This document shows positions 26,597-34,745 of a stretch of 64,000 bases of DNA, in pieces; positions within the stretch are counted from its first letter, which is position 1, and the number at the start of each line of letters is the position of its first letter. Position numbers and translations under genes: made by a program. Location of the stretch: contig NZ_JBNPXQ010000014.1 of assembly GCF_050433225.1 (NCBI RefSeq), forward strand, positions 19,404 through 83,403, given 5' to 3'. The DNA comes from Sphingomonas_D zeicaulis. Lineage in GTDB: Bacteria > Pseudomonadota > Alphaproteobacteria > Sphingomonadales > Sphingomonadaceae. A model generated the notes under the pieces. It had not been told where the DNA came from and did no database searches. It was given only the letters and a program-made list of their open reading frames with translations.

Positions 26597-27319
26597 ATGG
26601 ACAACTCCTTCATCGCCAAACTGAAAGGCTTGGCGCCGCTGACGCAAGATGAGATCGCCGCGCTTGCATCCGCAACCGCATCTGCCCGCGACTATTCCGC
26701 ACGGCATGATCTGATCCGCGAAGGAGACCGGCCAGGGCCGGTGTTCGTGGTGCTGGACGGCTGGGCCTGTCGCTACAAGATCCTGCCCAACGGCACGCGG
26801 CAGGTTCTCGCCTACCTGATGCCTGGCGACTCCTGCGATCTGCACATCGGCCTGCTCGCCGAAATGGATCACAGCATCCAGACGATAACGCCGGCCGTCG
26901 TCTCCACCATCGAGCGGGGAGTCATGGATGAACTCATGGCGCGCCATCCCGGCATTGCGAAAGCAATGTATGTCGCGCAGTTGATCGATGAGGGAACGAT
27001 GCGGGCCTGGATCACCAGCATGGGGCGCCGTGCGAGCATCGAGCGCGTGGCGCACCTGATGTGCGAACTCTATCTGCGTGCCCGCAACATCGGCCTCACC
27101 TCCGAACCGCAGCTCACCCTGCCGCTGTCGCAACTCATGCTGGCGGATTCGCTGGGGATGACGCCCGTGCACCTCAATCGGGTGCTGAAGGAACTCCGGC
27201 TGAGCGGCGCGATGCAACTCGAGCGCGGCCGCTTGCTGATCTCTGATCCCAATCGCCTGACCCAGATCGCCGGGTTCGACGAGAATTATCTTCACCGCCG
27301 GCTGCGCCGCGCGGGCTGA
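26597..27319 (+). CDS. Crp/Fnr-family transcription regulator
   Basis: 240 residues. A cyclic-nucleotide-binding-like beta barrel (residues ~20-140; LIREGDRPGPVFVVLDGWAC; RQVLAYLMPGDSCDLHIGLL) is followed by a dimer helix and a Crp-type helix-turn-helix (LPLSQLMLADSLGMTPVHLN; RVLKELRLSGAMQLERGRLL). The N-terminal cysteines that bind the FNR iron-sulphur cluster are absent, so oxygen sensing is unlikely; the ligand is unknown. Start: GTG at 26594 directly followed by ATG at 26597. The AT-rich DNA upstream is the likely promoter. Similar proteins control stress and redox genes in sphingomonads. Confidence 0.88.
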   Translation: MDNSFIAKLKGLAPLTQDEIAALASATASARDYSARHDLIREGDRPGPVFVVLDGWACRYKILPNGTRQVLAYLMPGDSCDLHIGLLAEMDHSIQTITPAVVSTIERGVMDELMARHPGIAKAMYVAQLIDEGTMRAWITSMGRRASIERVAHLMCELYLRARNIGLTSEPQLTLPLSQLMLADSLGMTPVHLNRVLKELRLSGAMQLERGRLLISDPNRLTQIAGFDENYLHRRLRRAG

Positions 27320-27351
27320 CCCGGGCGGCGCCATACCCAACCGTTTCGAGC

Positions 27352-27390
27352 GGTCCGGAGAGGTCCCGCCTCTTACATCTTCTCCGGACC
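27352..27390. repeat. Stem-loop A of a repeated hairpin pair
   Basis: A perfect 10-base inverted repeat, GGTCCGGAGA and TCTCCGGACC, with a 19-base loop, 30 bases after the Crp/Fnr stop. It may serve as a transcription terminator or RNA stabiliser although no T-run follows. A near-identical stem recurs at 27477-27510. Confidence 0.7.
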
Positions 27391-27476
27391 TGACCGCACC
27401 GCACGCCGATCGGTCTGCAGCTGGAACGCTTATGTCAGACGAGCACGGTGCCGCGGTAGAACATGGATCAGCAGTC

Positions 27477-27510
27477 GGTCCGGCGAGAAGTCAGGGCCAC
27501 TCGCCGGACC
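27477..27510. repeat. Stem-loop B of a repeated hairpin pair
   Basis: A perfect 10-base inverted repeat, GGTCCGGCGA and TCGCCGGACC, with a 14-base loop. It differs from stem-loop A by a paired change at one position in each arm, so the pairing is preserved. This is the pattern expected of REP-like repeats or of a selected RNA structure. Confidence 0.7.
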
Positions 27511-27756
27511 TAACCATGCACAGGGGGGAGCAGTGCCGGCTGACACCCTTATTCCCCCGTGATCGTGCGGAAGCATCATACATGGATCAATCAGGCCGGG
27601 CGTGAGGTGAGGATTGTCCATCGCCTGCCCCCTCCGGTCGACGGTGGAAGCCGGCGCCGAGCCGCCGCCTCACGGGGAGCCTGAATCCCGGAGACCGTGC
27701 CGATGGCCCCGTTGCGGGAGACCAGAGGTCCAACGCACCAGTATTCCCGCTTCGCC

Positions 27757-27858
27757 CAGATCGTTTCGAATTGCCGTGACGGTAAGAGGAAATCGAGCGA
27801 GATATATAGTGGCGGTCAGTCCGGCTGGGCCGCCGCCGATGACGAAGTCGGCGTTCAT
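27757..27858 (-). pseudogene. N-terminal FAD-binding fragment of a thioredoxin-reductase-like protein
   Basis: From an ATG at 27858, behind a GGGGACAGG site, the frame reads MNADFVIGGGPAGLTATIYL and then ARFPLTVTAI: the dinucleotide-binding fold that opens thioredoxin-reductase-like flavoproteins. After about 34 residues homology ends and the frame runs into unrelated sequence before a stop. One residue seems missing before the glycine motif. The matching C-terminal part is not here; a C-terminal fragment of the same family lies on the opposite strand at 9046-9204. Confidence 0.65.
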
Positions 27859-28074
27859 CCTGTCCCCATTTCTGCAAGGGGCACGGACCCCGCCCAGCCG
27901 GACATGCCGAGCCGATCCTCGCCTGCCTTATCAAACGGTTGGTTGCGTGCGCGGTTTCATGAGCAATGCGGCGGGAGCACCGTCGCCGGGGATGTTTGCG
28001 ACAATTTGGATAATATTGTGCCAATCTTGATATAGGAAACACAGTCGCGTCCCGAAGCGCGATACAACCAGCGC

Positions 28075-28647
28075 ATGGATGCTCTCACTCAGGACCTGGC
28101 GGTCGATGCCGAACCTTCCGATATTGATTTCATGGGTCACGTCAACAATGCCGTTTACCTGAAATGGGTACAAAACGTCGTCATCGCGCATTGGCAGCGG
28201 ATCGCCGGCCCGGAGGCTGTTGCCGCGCATGTCTGGGTCGCGCTCAGGCACGAGATCGTCTACCGCAGACCGGCATTCCTCAACGACCGGCTCGTCGTGA
28301 CAGCGGTGCTCGAACAGGTTCGGCGTGAAAGCGCATTTTATGAGACAACCGTTCGCCGCGGCGGGGACGTTCTTGCGCGCGTGAAGTCGCGATGGTGCTG
28401 CCTCGACGCGAGGACATTGCGCCCGACCCGGCTGGGGGGCGACATCGTAAAACGATTCCTGATGCCATCCGGGACGCTGCCACAGGAGGTGGACCGTTCG
28501 GTCCGGCGGGGGACCGTTCTTCAGAATAGCGGCAGCTGCTCTCAAGGCGATCGGCCTGAAGAGACAATCCCTTTCGCTGCTGACGCCGGCGAAACGAAAC
28601 CGCTGGTTCCGGAAGTCCCAAGCAAACATCCGCGGCCGGCTGCTTGA
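28075..28647 (+). CDS. Acyl-CoA thioesterase, hotdog fold
   Basis: 190 residues, of which the first ~140 are a 4-hydroxybenzoyl-CoA-thioesterase-type hotdog domain. The signature is SDIDFMGHVNNAVYLKWVQN, with the catalytic Asp and the central helix, followed by VWVALRHEIVYRRPAFLNDR and SAFYETTVRRGGDVLARVKS. It hydrolyses acyl-CoA thioesters in the cytoplasm. Residues after ~140 (SVRRGTVLQNSGSCSQGDRP onwards) look unlike the family and may come from a late frameshift that extended the protein. The start ATG lacks a strong ribosome site. Stands alone. Confidence 0.8.
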   Translation: MDALTQDLAVDAEPSDIDFMGHVNNAVYLKWVQNVVIAHWQRIAGPEAVAAHVWVALRHEIVYRRPAFLNDRLVVTAVLEQVRRESAFYETTVRRGGDVLARVKSRWCCLDARTLRPTRLGGDIVKRFLMPSGTLPQEVDRSVRRGTVLQNSGSCSQGDRPEETIPFAADAGETKPLVPEVPSKHPRPAA

Positions 28648-28775
28648 AATGCCGGTCGATCTTTCTTGGCTGGATAGCGACTGTGAAATGGCGCCCCTCG
28701 CAGGAAGGACCGCTTTTCTTTCAGTTTATGTTTCCTCAGTCTGAACTTTGTGCAGCGCACAATGGTTGAAACGTG

Positions 28776-29813
28776 ATGAAAACCACACCTCACTCCCGAT
28801 CCCCCGTTCGTGTTCCTCGCTCGAAGGGGGCTTGGCGGGCGTTCGCCAGCCGGAACCGGGAGTGGATCGCGGCTGGAGCAGGTGCGGCGGCCCTTGTCGG
28901 CAGTGCCGTCTTCAATCGCGCGCGCGCGCGTAAGGCAGAAGCAAGGACTCCCGCGATCGGAAAGTTCGTGGATGTCGACGGCGTTCGGCTTCATTATGTC
29001 GATCAGGGCAATGGCCCCGTCGTCGTGCTGTTGCACGGCAATGGAGTGCTTCTCCAGGATTTCATTGCGAGCGGCGTGCTGGGCCTCGCAGCGAAGCATC
29101 ACCGCGTGATTGCTTTTGACCGACCGGGCTTCGGCTACAGTGATCGCCCCCGCACGACGATATGGTCGCCTCAGGCGCAGGCCGACCTTCTCTTGCGCGC
29201 CCTGCAGCGAATCGGTGTCGAGCATGCCGTCGTGGTCGGCCATAGCTGGGGCACGATGGTTGCGCTTGCCATGGCACTCGAAAGGCCAAAGGCGATCGAT
29301 GGCTTGGTACTGGTGTCGGGCTATTATTTCGCGACCGCTCGTCCGGACGTCGTCCTTCTGTCTGCGCCGGCAGTGCCAGGCGCGGGCGATATCCTGGCTG
29401 CGACAATCTCCCCGATCGCGGGCCGGCTGATGGGGCCAATCGGCGTGAAGGCCAGTTTTGCGCCAGCGCCAGTCCCGAAGAAATTTGCCGCGTTCCCCGT
29501 CGATATGACGTTTCGCCCCACGCAGGTGCGTGCGACATCAGCGGAGACAGCAATGATGGTTCCAGCCGCGATCGCGCTCAGCCGGCGATATGACGAATTG
29601 GCGATGCCGATCATAGCAATTGCCGGCGATGGCGACCTTATCGCCCATCCGTCCAAGCACGCGGAGCGCCTGGCTGCGACTTACAGCACTGTCGAGTTGC
29701 GGACGGTGGCAGGGCAAGGGCACCTGCTACATTACGCTGTCCCCGAAATGGTGGTCACGGCGATAGACGCCGTGCTTGCACGCGCACGTGAGCATCGAAT
29801 CGTCGCGTTCTGA
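28776..29813 (+). CDS. Alpha/beta hydrolase with N-terminal membrane-proximal segment
   Basis: 345 residues. After a basic ~30-residue start and a short hydrophobic stretch (WIAAGAGAAALVGSAVF), the alpha/beta hydrolase fold runs from residue ~60: VVVLLHGNG oxyanion strand, nucleophile Ser157 in VVGHSWGTM, the acid in IAIAGDGDLIAHPSKH and the His in VAGQGHLLHY. The hydrophobic stretch may anchor the enzyme to the inner membrane. Likely an esterase or epoxide-hydrolase-type enzyme; substrate not predictable. A GTG at 28773 precedes the ATG at 28776. Confidence 0.85.
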   Translation: MKTTPHSRSPVRVPRSKGAWRAFASRNREWIAAGAGAAALVGSAVFNRARARKAEARTPAIGKFVDVDGVRLHYVDQGNGPVVVLLHGNGVLLQDFIASGVLGLAAKHHRVIAFDRPGFGYSDRPRTTIWSPQAQADLLLRALQRIGVEHAVVVGHSWGTMVALAMALERPKAIDGLVLVSGYYFATARPDVVLLSAPAVPGAGDILAATISPIAGRLMGPIGVKASFAPAPVPKKFAAFPVDMTFRPTQVRATSAETAMMVPAAIALSRRYDELAMPIIAIAGDGDLIAHPSKHAERLAATYSTVELRTVAGQGHLLHYAVPEMVVTAIDAVLARAREHRIVAF

Positions 29814-29946
29814 AACGCGCAGCCAAACGGCTCCACGCCATATCTGGTCACCATGCGGCGTTGCAGGCTCGACCGTCTCGCGATCAACGCGGTGATATTC
29901 ACTGCTATCGGACGACGACGCGGCGCATCAATCAAGGGGTCGTTCT

Positions 29947-30114
29947 AAATTCCGCTGGGCAGTCATATTTGCTGTTGTCGCTTTCATCGCCGCTCTCCCA
30001 GGTTTCGGAGGCATGGCTGGCCTGTCTGCTGAACTCGCCTAGATTTTCCTCGTCGTGGCGTCCGTGGTCCTCCTTTTGGGGGTCCTTTTCGGTCGTGGTG
30101 CACGGGTTCGATAG
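29947..30114 (+). pseudogene. DUF1328-like small membrane protein, start lost and amber stop inside
   Basis: One frame reads KFRWAVIFAVVAFIAALPGF, GGMAGLSAELA, then a TAG at 30040, then IFLVVASVVLLLGVLFGRGA. This matches the two-helix DUF1328 (YtjA) small membrane protein, whose members have a Lys codon where the TAG stands. No start codon is present in frame; AAGGGG lies about seven bases before AAA TTC where the ATG should be. Two independent lesions point to a dead gene. DUF1328 proteins usually accompany stress genes such as GlsB and PRC-barrel proteins, which are present nearby. Confidence 0.65.
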
Positions 30115-30476
30115 AGCCTTGGCGCGACGGGCGCCGCAGATGCGGCAGCTTCAAAACCGCTGAAAAGTCCAGTGCCGGCAGCATGCGGACCAAGGGGGCG
30201 CCTGTTCTTCTCCACCTCTTCGGTGCATAGATCAGCGACCTTCGCCATGAAGGCCTGCACGTAGTCGGTCGCCATGTGCAGATCGAAGTCGGATGGGTGC
30301 CGCCAGTCCTCCAGAACCATCCGCGCGTTGGGATCATCCGTAGACTGGTGGATTTCGTAGCGGAGGCAGCCCTCTTCCTGCCGCGATGGCGAGACGAACT
30401 GCAGGAGCTCGAACCCAAGCTCTTCGGATCGTCCTGGTTTTGCATTGAAAAAGGCGGCGTTGGTCAGCTCTGCCAT
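30039..30476 (-). CDS. Antibiotic-biosynthesis-monooxygenase (ABM) domain protein
   Basis: The first ~95 residues form a dimeric alpha+beta-barrel ABM domain (AELTNAAFFNAKPGRSEELG; QEEGCLRYEIHQSTDDPNAR; EDWRHPSDFDLHMATDYVQA). I start at the ATG at 30476, which has an excellent AAAAGGAGA site; an in-frame extension to 30515 is not supported. Members oxidise quinol-like small molecules or degrade haem-like compounds without cofactors. The last ~50 residues (APVAPRLYRTRAPRPKRTPK) are abnormal for the family and read antisense through the DUF1328 remnant, so the original stop has probably been lost. Confidence 0.78.
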   Translation of the reverse strand: MAELTNAAFFNAKPGRSEELGFELLQFVSPSRQEEGCLRYEIHQSTDDPNARMVLEDWRHPSDFDLHMATDYVQAFMAKVADLCTEEVEKNRRPLGPHAAGTGLFSGFEAAASAAPVAPRLYRTRAPRPKRTPKRRTTDATTRKI

Positions 30477-30802
30477 TTCGATCTCCTTTTCTCTCCTTTC
30501 CAACCCGCTCATCATGCGATGAGTTCGCGGCCCTCGTGGGACATTGCCGCCGTTCTCCGCTCGTCACTTGAATGACGGCTTGCGGCAAGAGCAGCCGCTT
30601 GAGGCTACTTCGAATATCATCTTTGGTAGACTGAGGTTGGTCTCATCTGCCGCTAGCGGCACCGCCGACTTGGCATCATGCGCGGACGCTAAAAAGCGCT
30701 TCTTCGTCGACCATCATCTGGGGCATGATCCTATAGCCATAGCCGGCAAAGATGCCGCCGACCAAAGAGTTTAGCTCCCTGCCCGAACTTATCGTTGGAT
30801 GG
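30477..30802. other. Intergenic upstream of the ABM gene and downstream of nhaA
   Basis: About 325 bases with no supported gene on either strand. It must hold the ABM promoter; no clear operator is visible. Confidence 0.4.
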
Positions 30803-32122
30803 TCACCAGGCATTCCCTCGTTTGTGCCACGTCACCCAATAAACGGCCAACAGGCCCACGACCGCCGATGCGAGCGAAGCAAGAAGAATTCCCAGCTTCG
30901 CCGCAGCCAGCAGCGTCGAAGGATAAGCCAGGTTCGCAATGAAAAAGGACATAGTGAAGCCTATCCCCGTCAGGAAGGCGCCGGCCGTGAGGAAAGACCA
31001 GTTCAGGCCTGCTCCGAGCGTTGCTAGGCCGGAACGCAGCACCAGCCAGCTGAAGAGCAGCACGCCTATCGGCTTGCCGAAGACCAGCGCGACAAAGATT
31101 GCGACGGTGACAGGTTGGATGTCGGACGTCGAAAACGCGACCCCCGCATTGGCCAGAGCGAAGAGAGGCATGATCGCGAACCCCACCCAGGGGTGCAGCA
31201 TCATTTCCAACCGCTCCAACGGCGATAGGGATTCGCTGATGGCGCGGCCCGCTTCCACAAGTTCGCGGCGATCCGATGTGTCGCCACTCCATTCATGATC
31301 ACGCGGCTGCAGGACATTCCGGAGGATGGCGCGCAGACGCGGCACACCCACCCAGATTCGCGCCGGGGTCATTAGCCCGAGTATGACACCGGCGATCGTC
31401 GCGTGGATGCCGGAGGCGTCAAGGCACAGCCAAAACGCGGCTCCGAAGAAAAAGTATATTGGGATGCTTCTGATGCCCAGACGAGCGGCGATGGCGATTA
31501 CACTGAGGACCAAAAACGCAAGACCGATTGCGCCGAAATTCAAGGCATTCCCGTACCCAATCGCCACGACCAGGATGGCGCCAATGTCATCGAAAATCGC
31601 CAGGGCTATGAGGAACAGGCGCAAGCTGTGGGGAACGCGCGAACCAAAGAGCGCAAGCCCCCCGATGACGAACGCCGTATCGGTCGCCATCACCGTTCCC
31701 CAGCCGTGCGTGCCGGCTTTTCCGGCCAGAATCGCAATGTAGATCGAAGCAGGCACTATCATGCCGCCCAGCGCAGCTGCGAAAGGAAGGGCCGCCGTTC
31801 GCAGGTTTCGCAATTCGCCCAGAGCGAACTCGCGCTTCATCTCCAGGGACACCACGAAGAAAAAAAAGGTCATCAATCCGTCGTTGATCCAGTGTCCCGT
31901 TGAACGGGTAAAGTCCAAGGGGCCGATCTGCAGCCCGATCTGCATCTCCCAGAACGCCAGGAATTGCTCAGACCAAGCCGTATTTGCGAGGGTCAATGCG
32001 ACTATCGTAGCGACCAGCAACAATCCCCCGGCTGCGGCCTCGACCCTGAGGAACTGCGTGAACGGCTTCGTTAGTCGGTCGGCAAACTCGTGCGGCAGGC
32101 CTGGATTTGCGGGATCGATCAT
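30803..32122 (-). CDS. nhaA: Na+/H+ antiporter NhaA
   Basis: 439 residues from the ATG at 32122 (GAGGG four bases upstream; the ATG at 32173 has no ribosome site). About a dozen transmembrane helices. The NhaA signature is seen in TFFFFVVSLEMKREFALGEL and in the ion-binding pair of LIALAIFDDIGAILVVAIGY (adjacent Asp residues), with ATDTAFVIGGLALFG and IGFTMSFFIANLAY. It exchanges internal Na+ or Li+ for external H+ and helps with salt and alkaline stress. It follows three small minus-strand genes and could be transcribed with them. Confidence 0.95.
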   Translation of the reverse strand: MIDPANPGLPHEFADRLTKPFTQFLRVEAAAGGLLLVATIVALTLANTAWSEQFLAFWEMQIGLQIGPLDFTRSTGHWINDGLMTFFFFVVSLEMKREFALGELRNLRTAALPFAAALGGMIVPASIYIAILAGKAGTHGWGTVMATDTAFVIGGLALFGSRVPHSLRLFLIALAIFDDIGAILVVAIGYGNALNFGAIGLAFLVLSVIAIAARLGIRSIPIYFFFGAAFWLCLDASGIHATIAGVILGLMTPARIWVGVPRLRAILRNVLQPRDHEWSGDTSDRRELVEAGRAISESLSPLERLEMMLHPWVGFAIMPLFALANAGVAFSTSDIQPVTVAIFVALVFGKPIGVLLFSWLVLRSGLATLGAGLNWSFLTAGAFLTGIGFTMSFFIANLAYPSTLLAAAKLGILLASLASAVVGLLAVYWVTWHKRGNAW

Positions 32123-32250
32123 CTCGCCCTCTTCATACTGCGGCCTGAGGGTTGTAGTATTCAGGAACGGCATGTGCGCATGCCGTGATGGCCGGGCACA
32201 GGATCCTAACGTACAAGCGATGGATCTCCTCCGATTTTTGGTGGCTCAGT

Positions 32251-32517
32251 TCAGGGGCTTTCGAACCCCCTGTCCGGGTTTTCGCTGAGCAGCCTGTCCT
32301 CTTCGCTGGGCAACCTCTCATTTTGGAGAGCGGCCATGTCCGCAATGATGCGCGTTCGTTCGCGACGCGCTTCGCGTTGTTCGGCGGCAACAGCCACGGT
32401 GCCCCATGCCTTGGCCGCTTTCTCGGCCACGCGGCGGATGTTTTCCAACACCGCATTGATCGCGCGATCACGCTGGATGTTCTCCTGCATACGGCAAAAG
32501 GTCGATGAAAGTTCCAT
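32251..32517 (-). CDS. Small hypothetical protein, 88 aa
   Basis: Begins at the ATG at 32517 (AAAGGA six bases upstream) as MELSSTFCRMQENIQRDRAI and continues as a charged helical protein (NAVLENIRRVAEKAAKAWGT; EQREARRERTRIIADMAALQ). A frame extension to 32592 exists but is not supported. It is the third of three closely spaced minus-strand genes ahead of nhaA (33090 to 32251). Family not recognised; the composition suggests a coiled-coil or RNA/DNA-contacting small protein. Confidence 0.55.
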   Translation of the reverse strand: MELSSTFCRMQENIQRDRAINAVLENIRRVAEKAAKAWGTVAVAAEQREARRERTRIIADMAALQNERLPSEEDRLLSENPDRGFESP

Positions 32518-32557
32518 GGGATGTCCTTTCAAAAGCTCAATGCCCAGGTGGCCAAGA

Positions 32558-32719
32558 TCAGGAGGGCTTTTGGTCACGTCTGGCCTGAGCAACTGCGTCG
32601 CTCAACTTCGAGTAGCGATAATCCTTGTAGCGATAGTGATCGACCCGAACGCGAGTGATCTCGTAATGAGCCATCTGCTCGGCCGCAGCGGCTTCGTCTA
32701 GTTCAGAAGGATCGTTCAT
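32558..32719 (-). CDS. Small hypothetical protein, 53 aa
   Basis: A 53-residue frame starting MNDPSELDEAAAAEQMAHYE, with an unusual Tyr/Arg/Lys-rich centre (VRVDHYRYKDYRYSKLSDAV) that repeats an RYKDYRY-like pattern. GGAG lies ten bases before the ATG, and the ATG overlaps the stop of the upstream gene by four bases, which is strong support for real translation. Unknown family. The acidic start and basic aromatic centre could fold as a small nucleic-acid or metal-binding unit; this is only a guess. Confidence 0.65.
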   Translation of the reverse strand: MNDPSELDEAAAAEQMAHYEITRVRVDHYRYKDYRYSKLSDAVAQARRDQKPS

Positions 32720-33090
32720 CCTGGTTGCTCCTGCGACTGAACACCGGCCCGCAGCACATCAAGCTTCGCCTTTTGCTGGCGAAGGACGCGAGAGCGATGT
32801 GCATAGGTGTTGTAACGCATCCCTACCCGCCCATCGGCAAAATCGCTGGCCAGCTTGCTTTCCATGCGACGAACCTGAGCCTCGAGCGTCTCGACATCAT
32901 TGGCGGAAAGTGCGGGAGTTGGCGTCGGGGACTTCGCTCCGGCGACGTGACCGCCTTCATTCTCCCAATTGTCTTCGCGCAGGGACCGCGCGGCGTCACC
33001 CTGCGCACCACTGGATTGCGGGATCATGGGAAGATCGAGTGGAAGATCCGCTCTGTCCGTACTCGTTATGCTACTGAATAAAAAGGACAT
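32716..33090 (-). CDS. Hypothetical protein, 124 aa
   Basis: Begins MSFLFSSITSTDRADLPLDL at 33090 with GGAGA eight bases upstream. A polar, probably disordered first half (residues 20-60) is followed by a coiled-coil helix (VETLEAQVRRMESKLASDFA; RVLRQQKAKLDVLRAGVQSQ). No catalytic or membrane motif. First gene of an overlapping cluster of three small genes and possibly nhaA. Function unknown. Confidence 0.6.
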   Translation of the reverse strand: MSFLFSSITSTDRADLPLDLPMIPQSSGAQGDAARSLREDNWENEGGHVAGAKSPTPTPALSANDVETLEAQVRRMESKLASDFADGRVGMRYNTYAHRSRVLRQQKAKLDVLRAGVQSQEQPG

Positions 33091-33253
33091 CGCTCGTCTC
33101 CATCATGAGCGGGAGCGCGAACTATCTCTCGGCCGCAGTCGAGCCCTGGGCATTTGGACTGCGGTAAATTAGATATGGGGTGTGCAAGGCGAAATACCAT
33201 GGGCGGAGAGGTCTTTTGGCAAGCTACTCTGTTATCCACTGGCGCATGGCTGG

Positions 33254-34114
33254 TCAGCGCAGTTCGACTTCCACGCTCATGTGGTCAAGCATGTTCGCTG
33301 GTCCCGCATAGCTGCCGGTGACCGGTGCGATCTGGTGGATACCGCGACCAGTCGCGACAGGCACAAGGTTGAAACCACCAACGCTGCGGTTGGTCGGGTC
33401 AAAGGTGATCCAGCCAGCACCGGGTACAAAGACCTCGGCCCACGCATGGGTGGACCCGGCCGCATTCTGGCCGACGAGGTTTTCCGCCCGATTGTCGAGG
33501 TAACCGGAGACGATCCGCGCGCCGAAGCCGAGACTGCGCGCTGCCTCGACGAACAACACCGCGAAATCCCGGCATGATCCCCAGCCGCGGTCCAACGTCT
33601 CGACTGGGGACTGTGTGCCTTCATCCTCTCGCACCTGATACAAGATCCCGTTGGCAACGCCGGTGGTCAGGTCCTTGAGCAGAGCAAGCGTATCGGTGGG
33701 ATTCCCAGCGACGAATCCTTGCGTCCAGTCCCGCAGCCGATGGGCCTCGTCCGGATACTGCATGACGGTCAGACTGCCGAGGTCCGTCCAATCGTCCTCG
33801 CCGTAACGAAACGGATAATTGATCGCCGATGCAGCGATATCGAACACCGGCCACGCGATTGCGCTTATGGCCAGCACCGATCTGCCTTCGACAATCAAGC
33901 TGTCGGTCATGACTGGAACCGTCGCTGTCGCGACCGCATTGCCGGCAACGTCACAGGTCCAGGAAATGCTCGCCTCGGGCGTGATATCCAGGTCGAAAGA
34001 CACAAGTTTGACATCATGTCCTTCGCGTGGGCGCAACATCAGCCGGTGGGGCCCAAGCTGTACCGCCTGCCGATAATGGTAGGACGTGCGGTGCCTGATG
34101 GTGAGCATGCTCAA
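33254..34114 (-). CDS. Transglutaminase-like (TGc) protein, copy 2
   Basis: 286 residues, paralogous along its whole length to 2455-3318. An N-terminal beta domain (LTIRHRTSYHYRQAVQLGPH) is followed by the TGc core with Cys in GWGSCRDFAVLF, His in GSTHAWAEV and Asp in WITFDPTNR. Near-identical stretches such as ARSLGFGARIVSGYL and PVETL mark recent common ancestry. It probably acts as a cytoplasmic thiol hydrolase or transferase; substrate unknown. Starts at Met codons 1 or 3. Adjacent on the same strand, 52 bases after, is the GlsB-type gene's 3' end. Confidence 0.87.
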   Translation of the reverse strand: MSMLTIRHRTSYHYRQAVQLGPHRLMLRPREGHDVKLVSFDLDITPEASISWTCDVAGNAVATATVPVMTDSLIVEGRSVLAISAIAWPVFDIAASAINYPFRYGEDDWTDLGSLTVMQYPDEAHRLRDWTQGFVAGNPTDTLALLKDLTTGVANGILYQVREDEGTQSPVETLDRGWGSCRDFAVLFVEAARSLGFGARIVSGYLDNRAENLVGQNAAGSTHAWAEVFVPGAGWITFDPTNRSVGGFNLVPVATGRGIHQIAPVTGSYAGPANMLDHMSVEVELR

Positions 34115-34166
34115 ATGGCGTCACCGTTCGTGCTGCGTTGCCGACACAACCACATTGATGATGACC

Positions 34167-34424
34167 TCAGCGTATCGACCCGCGGCGGACCATGTTGACG
34201 ATTGCGAGCAATATGATCGACCCCACGAGCGAGACCAGAAATGTCGTGATCGTGAGCGGGGCATTGTTGATGTCGCCCCGCGCAAAAATCAGGCCACCGA
34301 TGAAGGCACCGATGATGCCGACCACGATATTGAGGATGATGCCCTGCTGTCCATCCGTGCGCATGATAACGCTTGCGAGCCAGCCGAGGACGCCGCCGAC
34401 AACAAGCCACATGATGATTCCCAT
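34167..34424 (-). CDS. GlsB/YeaQ/YmgE-family stress membrane protein
   Basis: 85 residues from the ATG at 34424, which has AGGAG about seven bases upstream; the frame extends further but without support. Three transmembrane helices with the family pattern: IMWLVVGGVLGWLASVIM, a DGQQGIILNIVVGIIGAFIG glycine-rich helix and TFLVSLVGSIILLAIVNMVR. These small inner-membrane proteins are induced by general, osmotic or acid stress in many bacteria; the mechanism is unknown. It is divergent from DUF4142 across an AT-rich region of about 320 bases that is a good place for stress promoters. Confidence 0.88.
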   Translation of the reverse strand: MGIIMWLVVGGVLGWLASVIMRTDGQQGIILNIVVGIIGAFIGGLIFARGDINNAPLTITTFLVSLVGSIILLAIVNMVRRGSIR

Positions 34425-34745
34425 GATCGCACTCCTGAGATATATAGTCCAGAAGACGATCTCGCCGTATCGGCATGTCGTACCCGGAATATACAAAATA
34501 ATCTTATGGGATATTCGTTCCATAAATATTAAATTCTATACGCATAAATATTTATCATCGACCGGTGGATCAAGGCGTTTCTCAAATATAAATGTGGAAC
34601 ACGTGCAACGATATCGAGCCTCGATCGTTCTTTGATGGCTCCAAGCGATGCCTTTCCATCCTGGACGCTGCGTTTCCAGCCAAAGAGCGGACGTGCCTTT
34701 TCTTGCCGGCATAACCGGTAGATTTGGGTCCGCGAGGAACATAAC
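34425..34745. promoter_or_regulatory. AT-rich divergent control region
   Basis: 320 bases between the GlsB-type gene (minus) and the DUF4142 gene (plus), with an AT-rich core at 34490-34560. I looked for the EcfG stress-promoter pattern (GGAAC, about 17 bases, CGTT). GGAAC occurs on both strands (34596-34600 on plus; about 34516-34520 on minus) but without CGTT at the right spacing, so the promoter type is undecided. Confidence 0.4.

Larger units (their letters stand above)
27391..28074. other. Intergenic region with repeats and a flavoprotein remnant
   Basis: About 680 bases without an intact gene. It holds stem-loop B (27477-27510) and the FAD-binding remnant (27757-27858); nothing else is supported. 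Confidence 0.5.

Noticed and set aside
30040..30042. In-frame TAG in the DUF1328 frame as possible readthrough
   Set aside because: The start codon is missing as well, so decay is the simpler reading.
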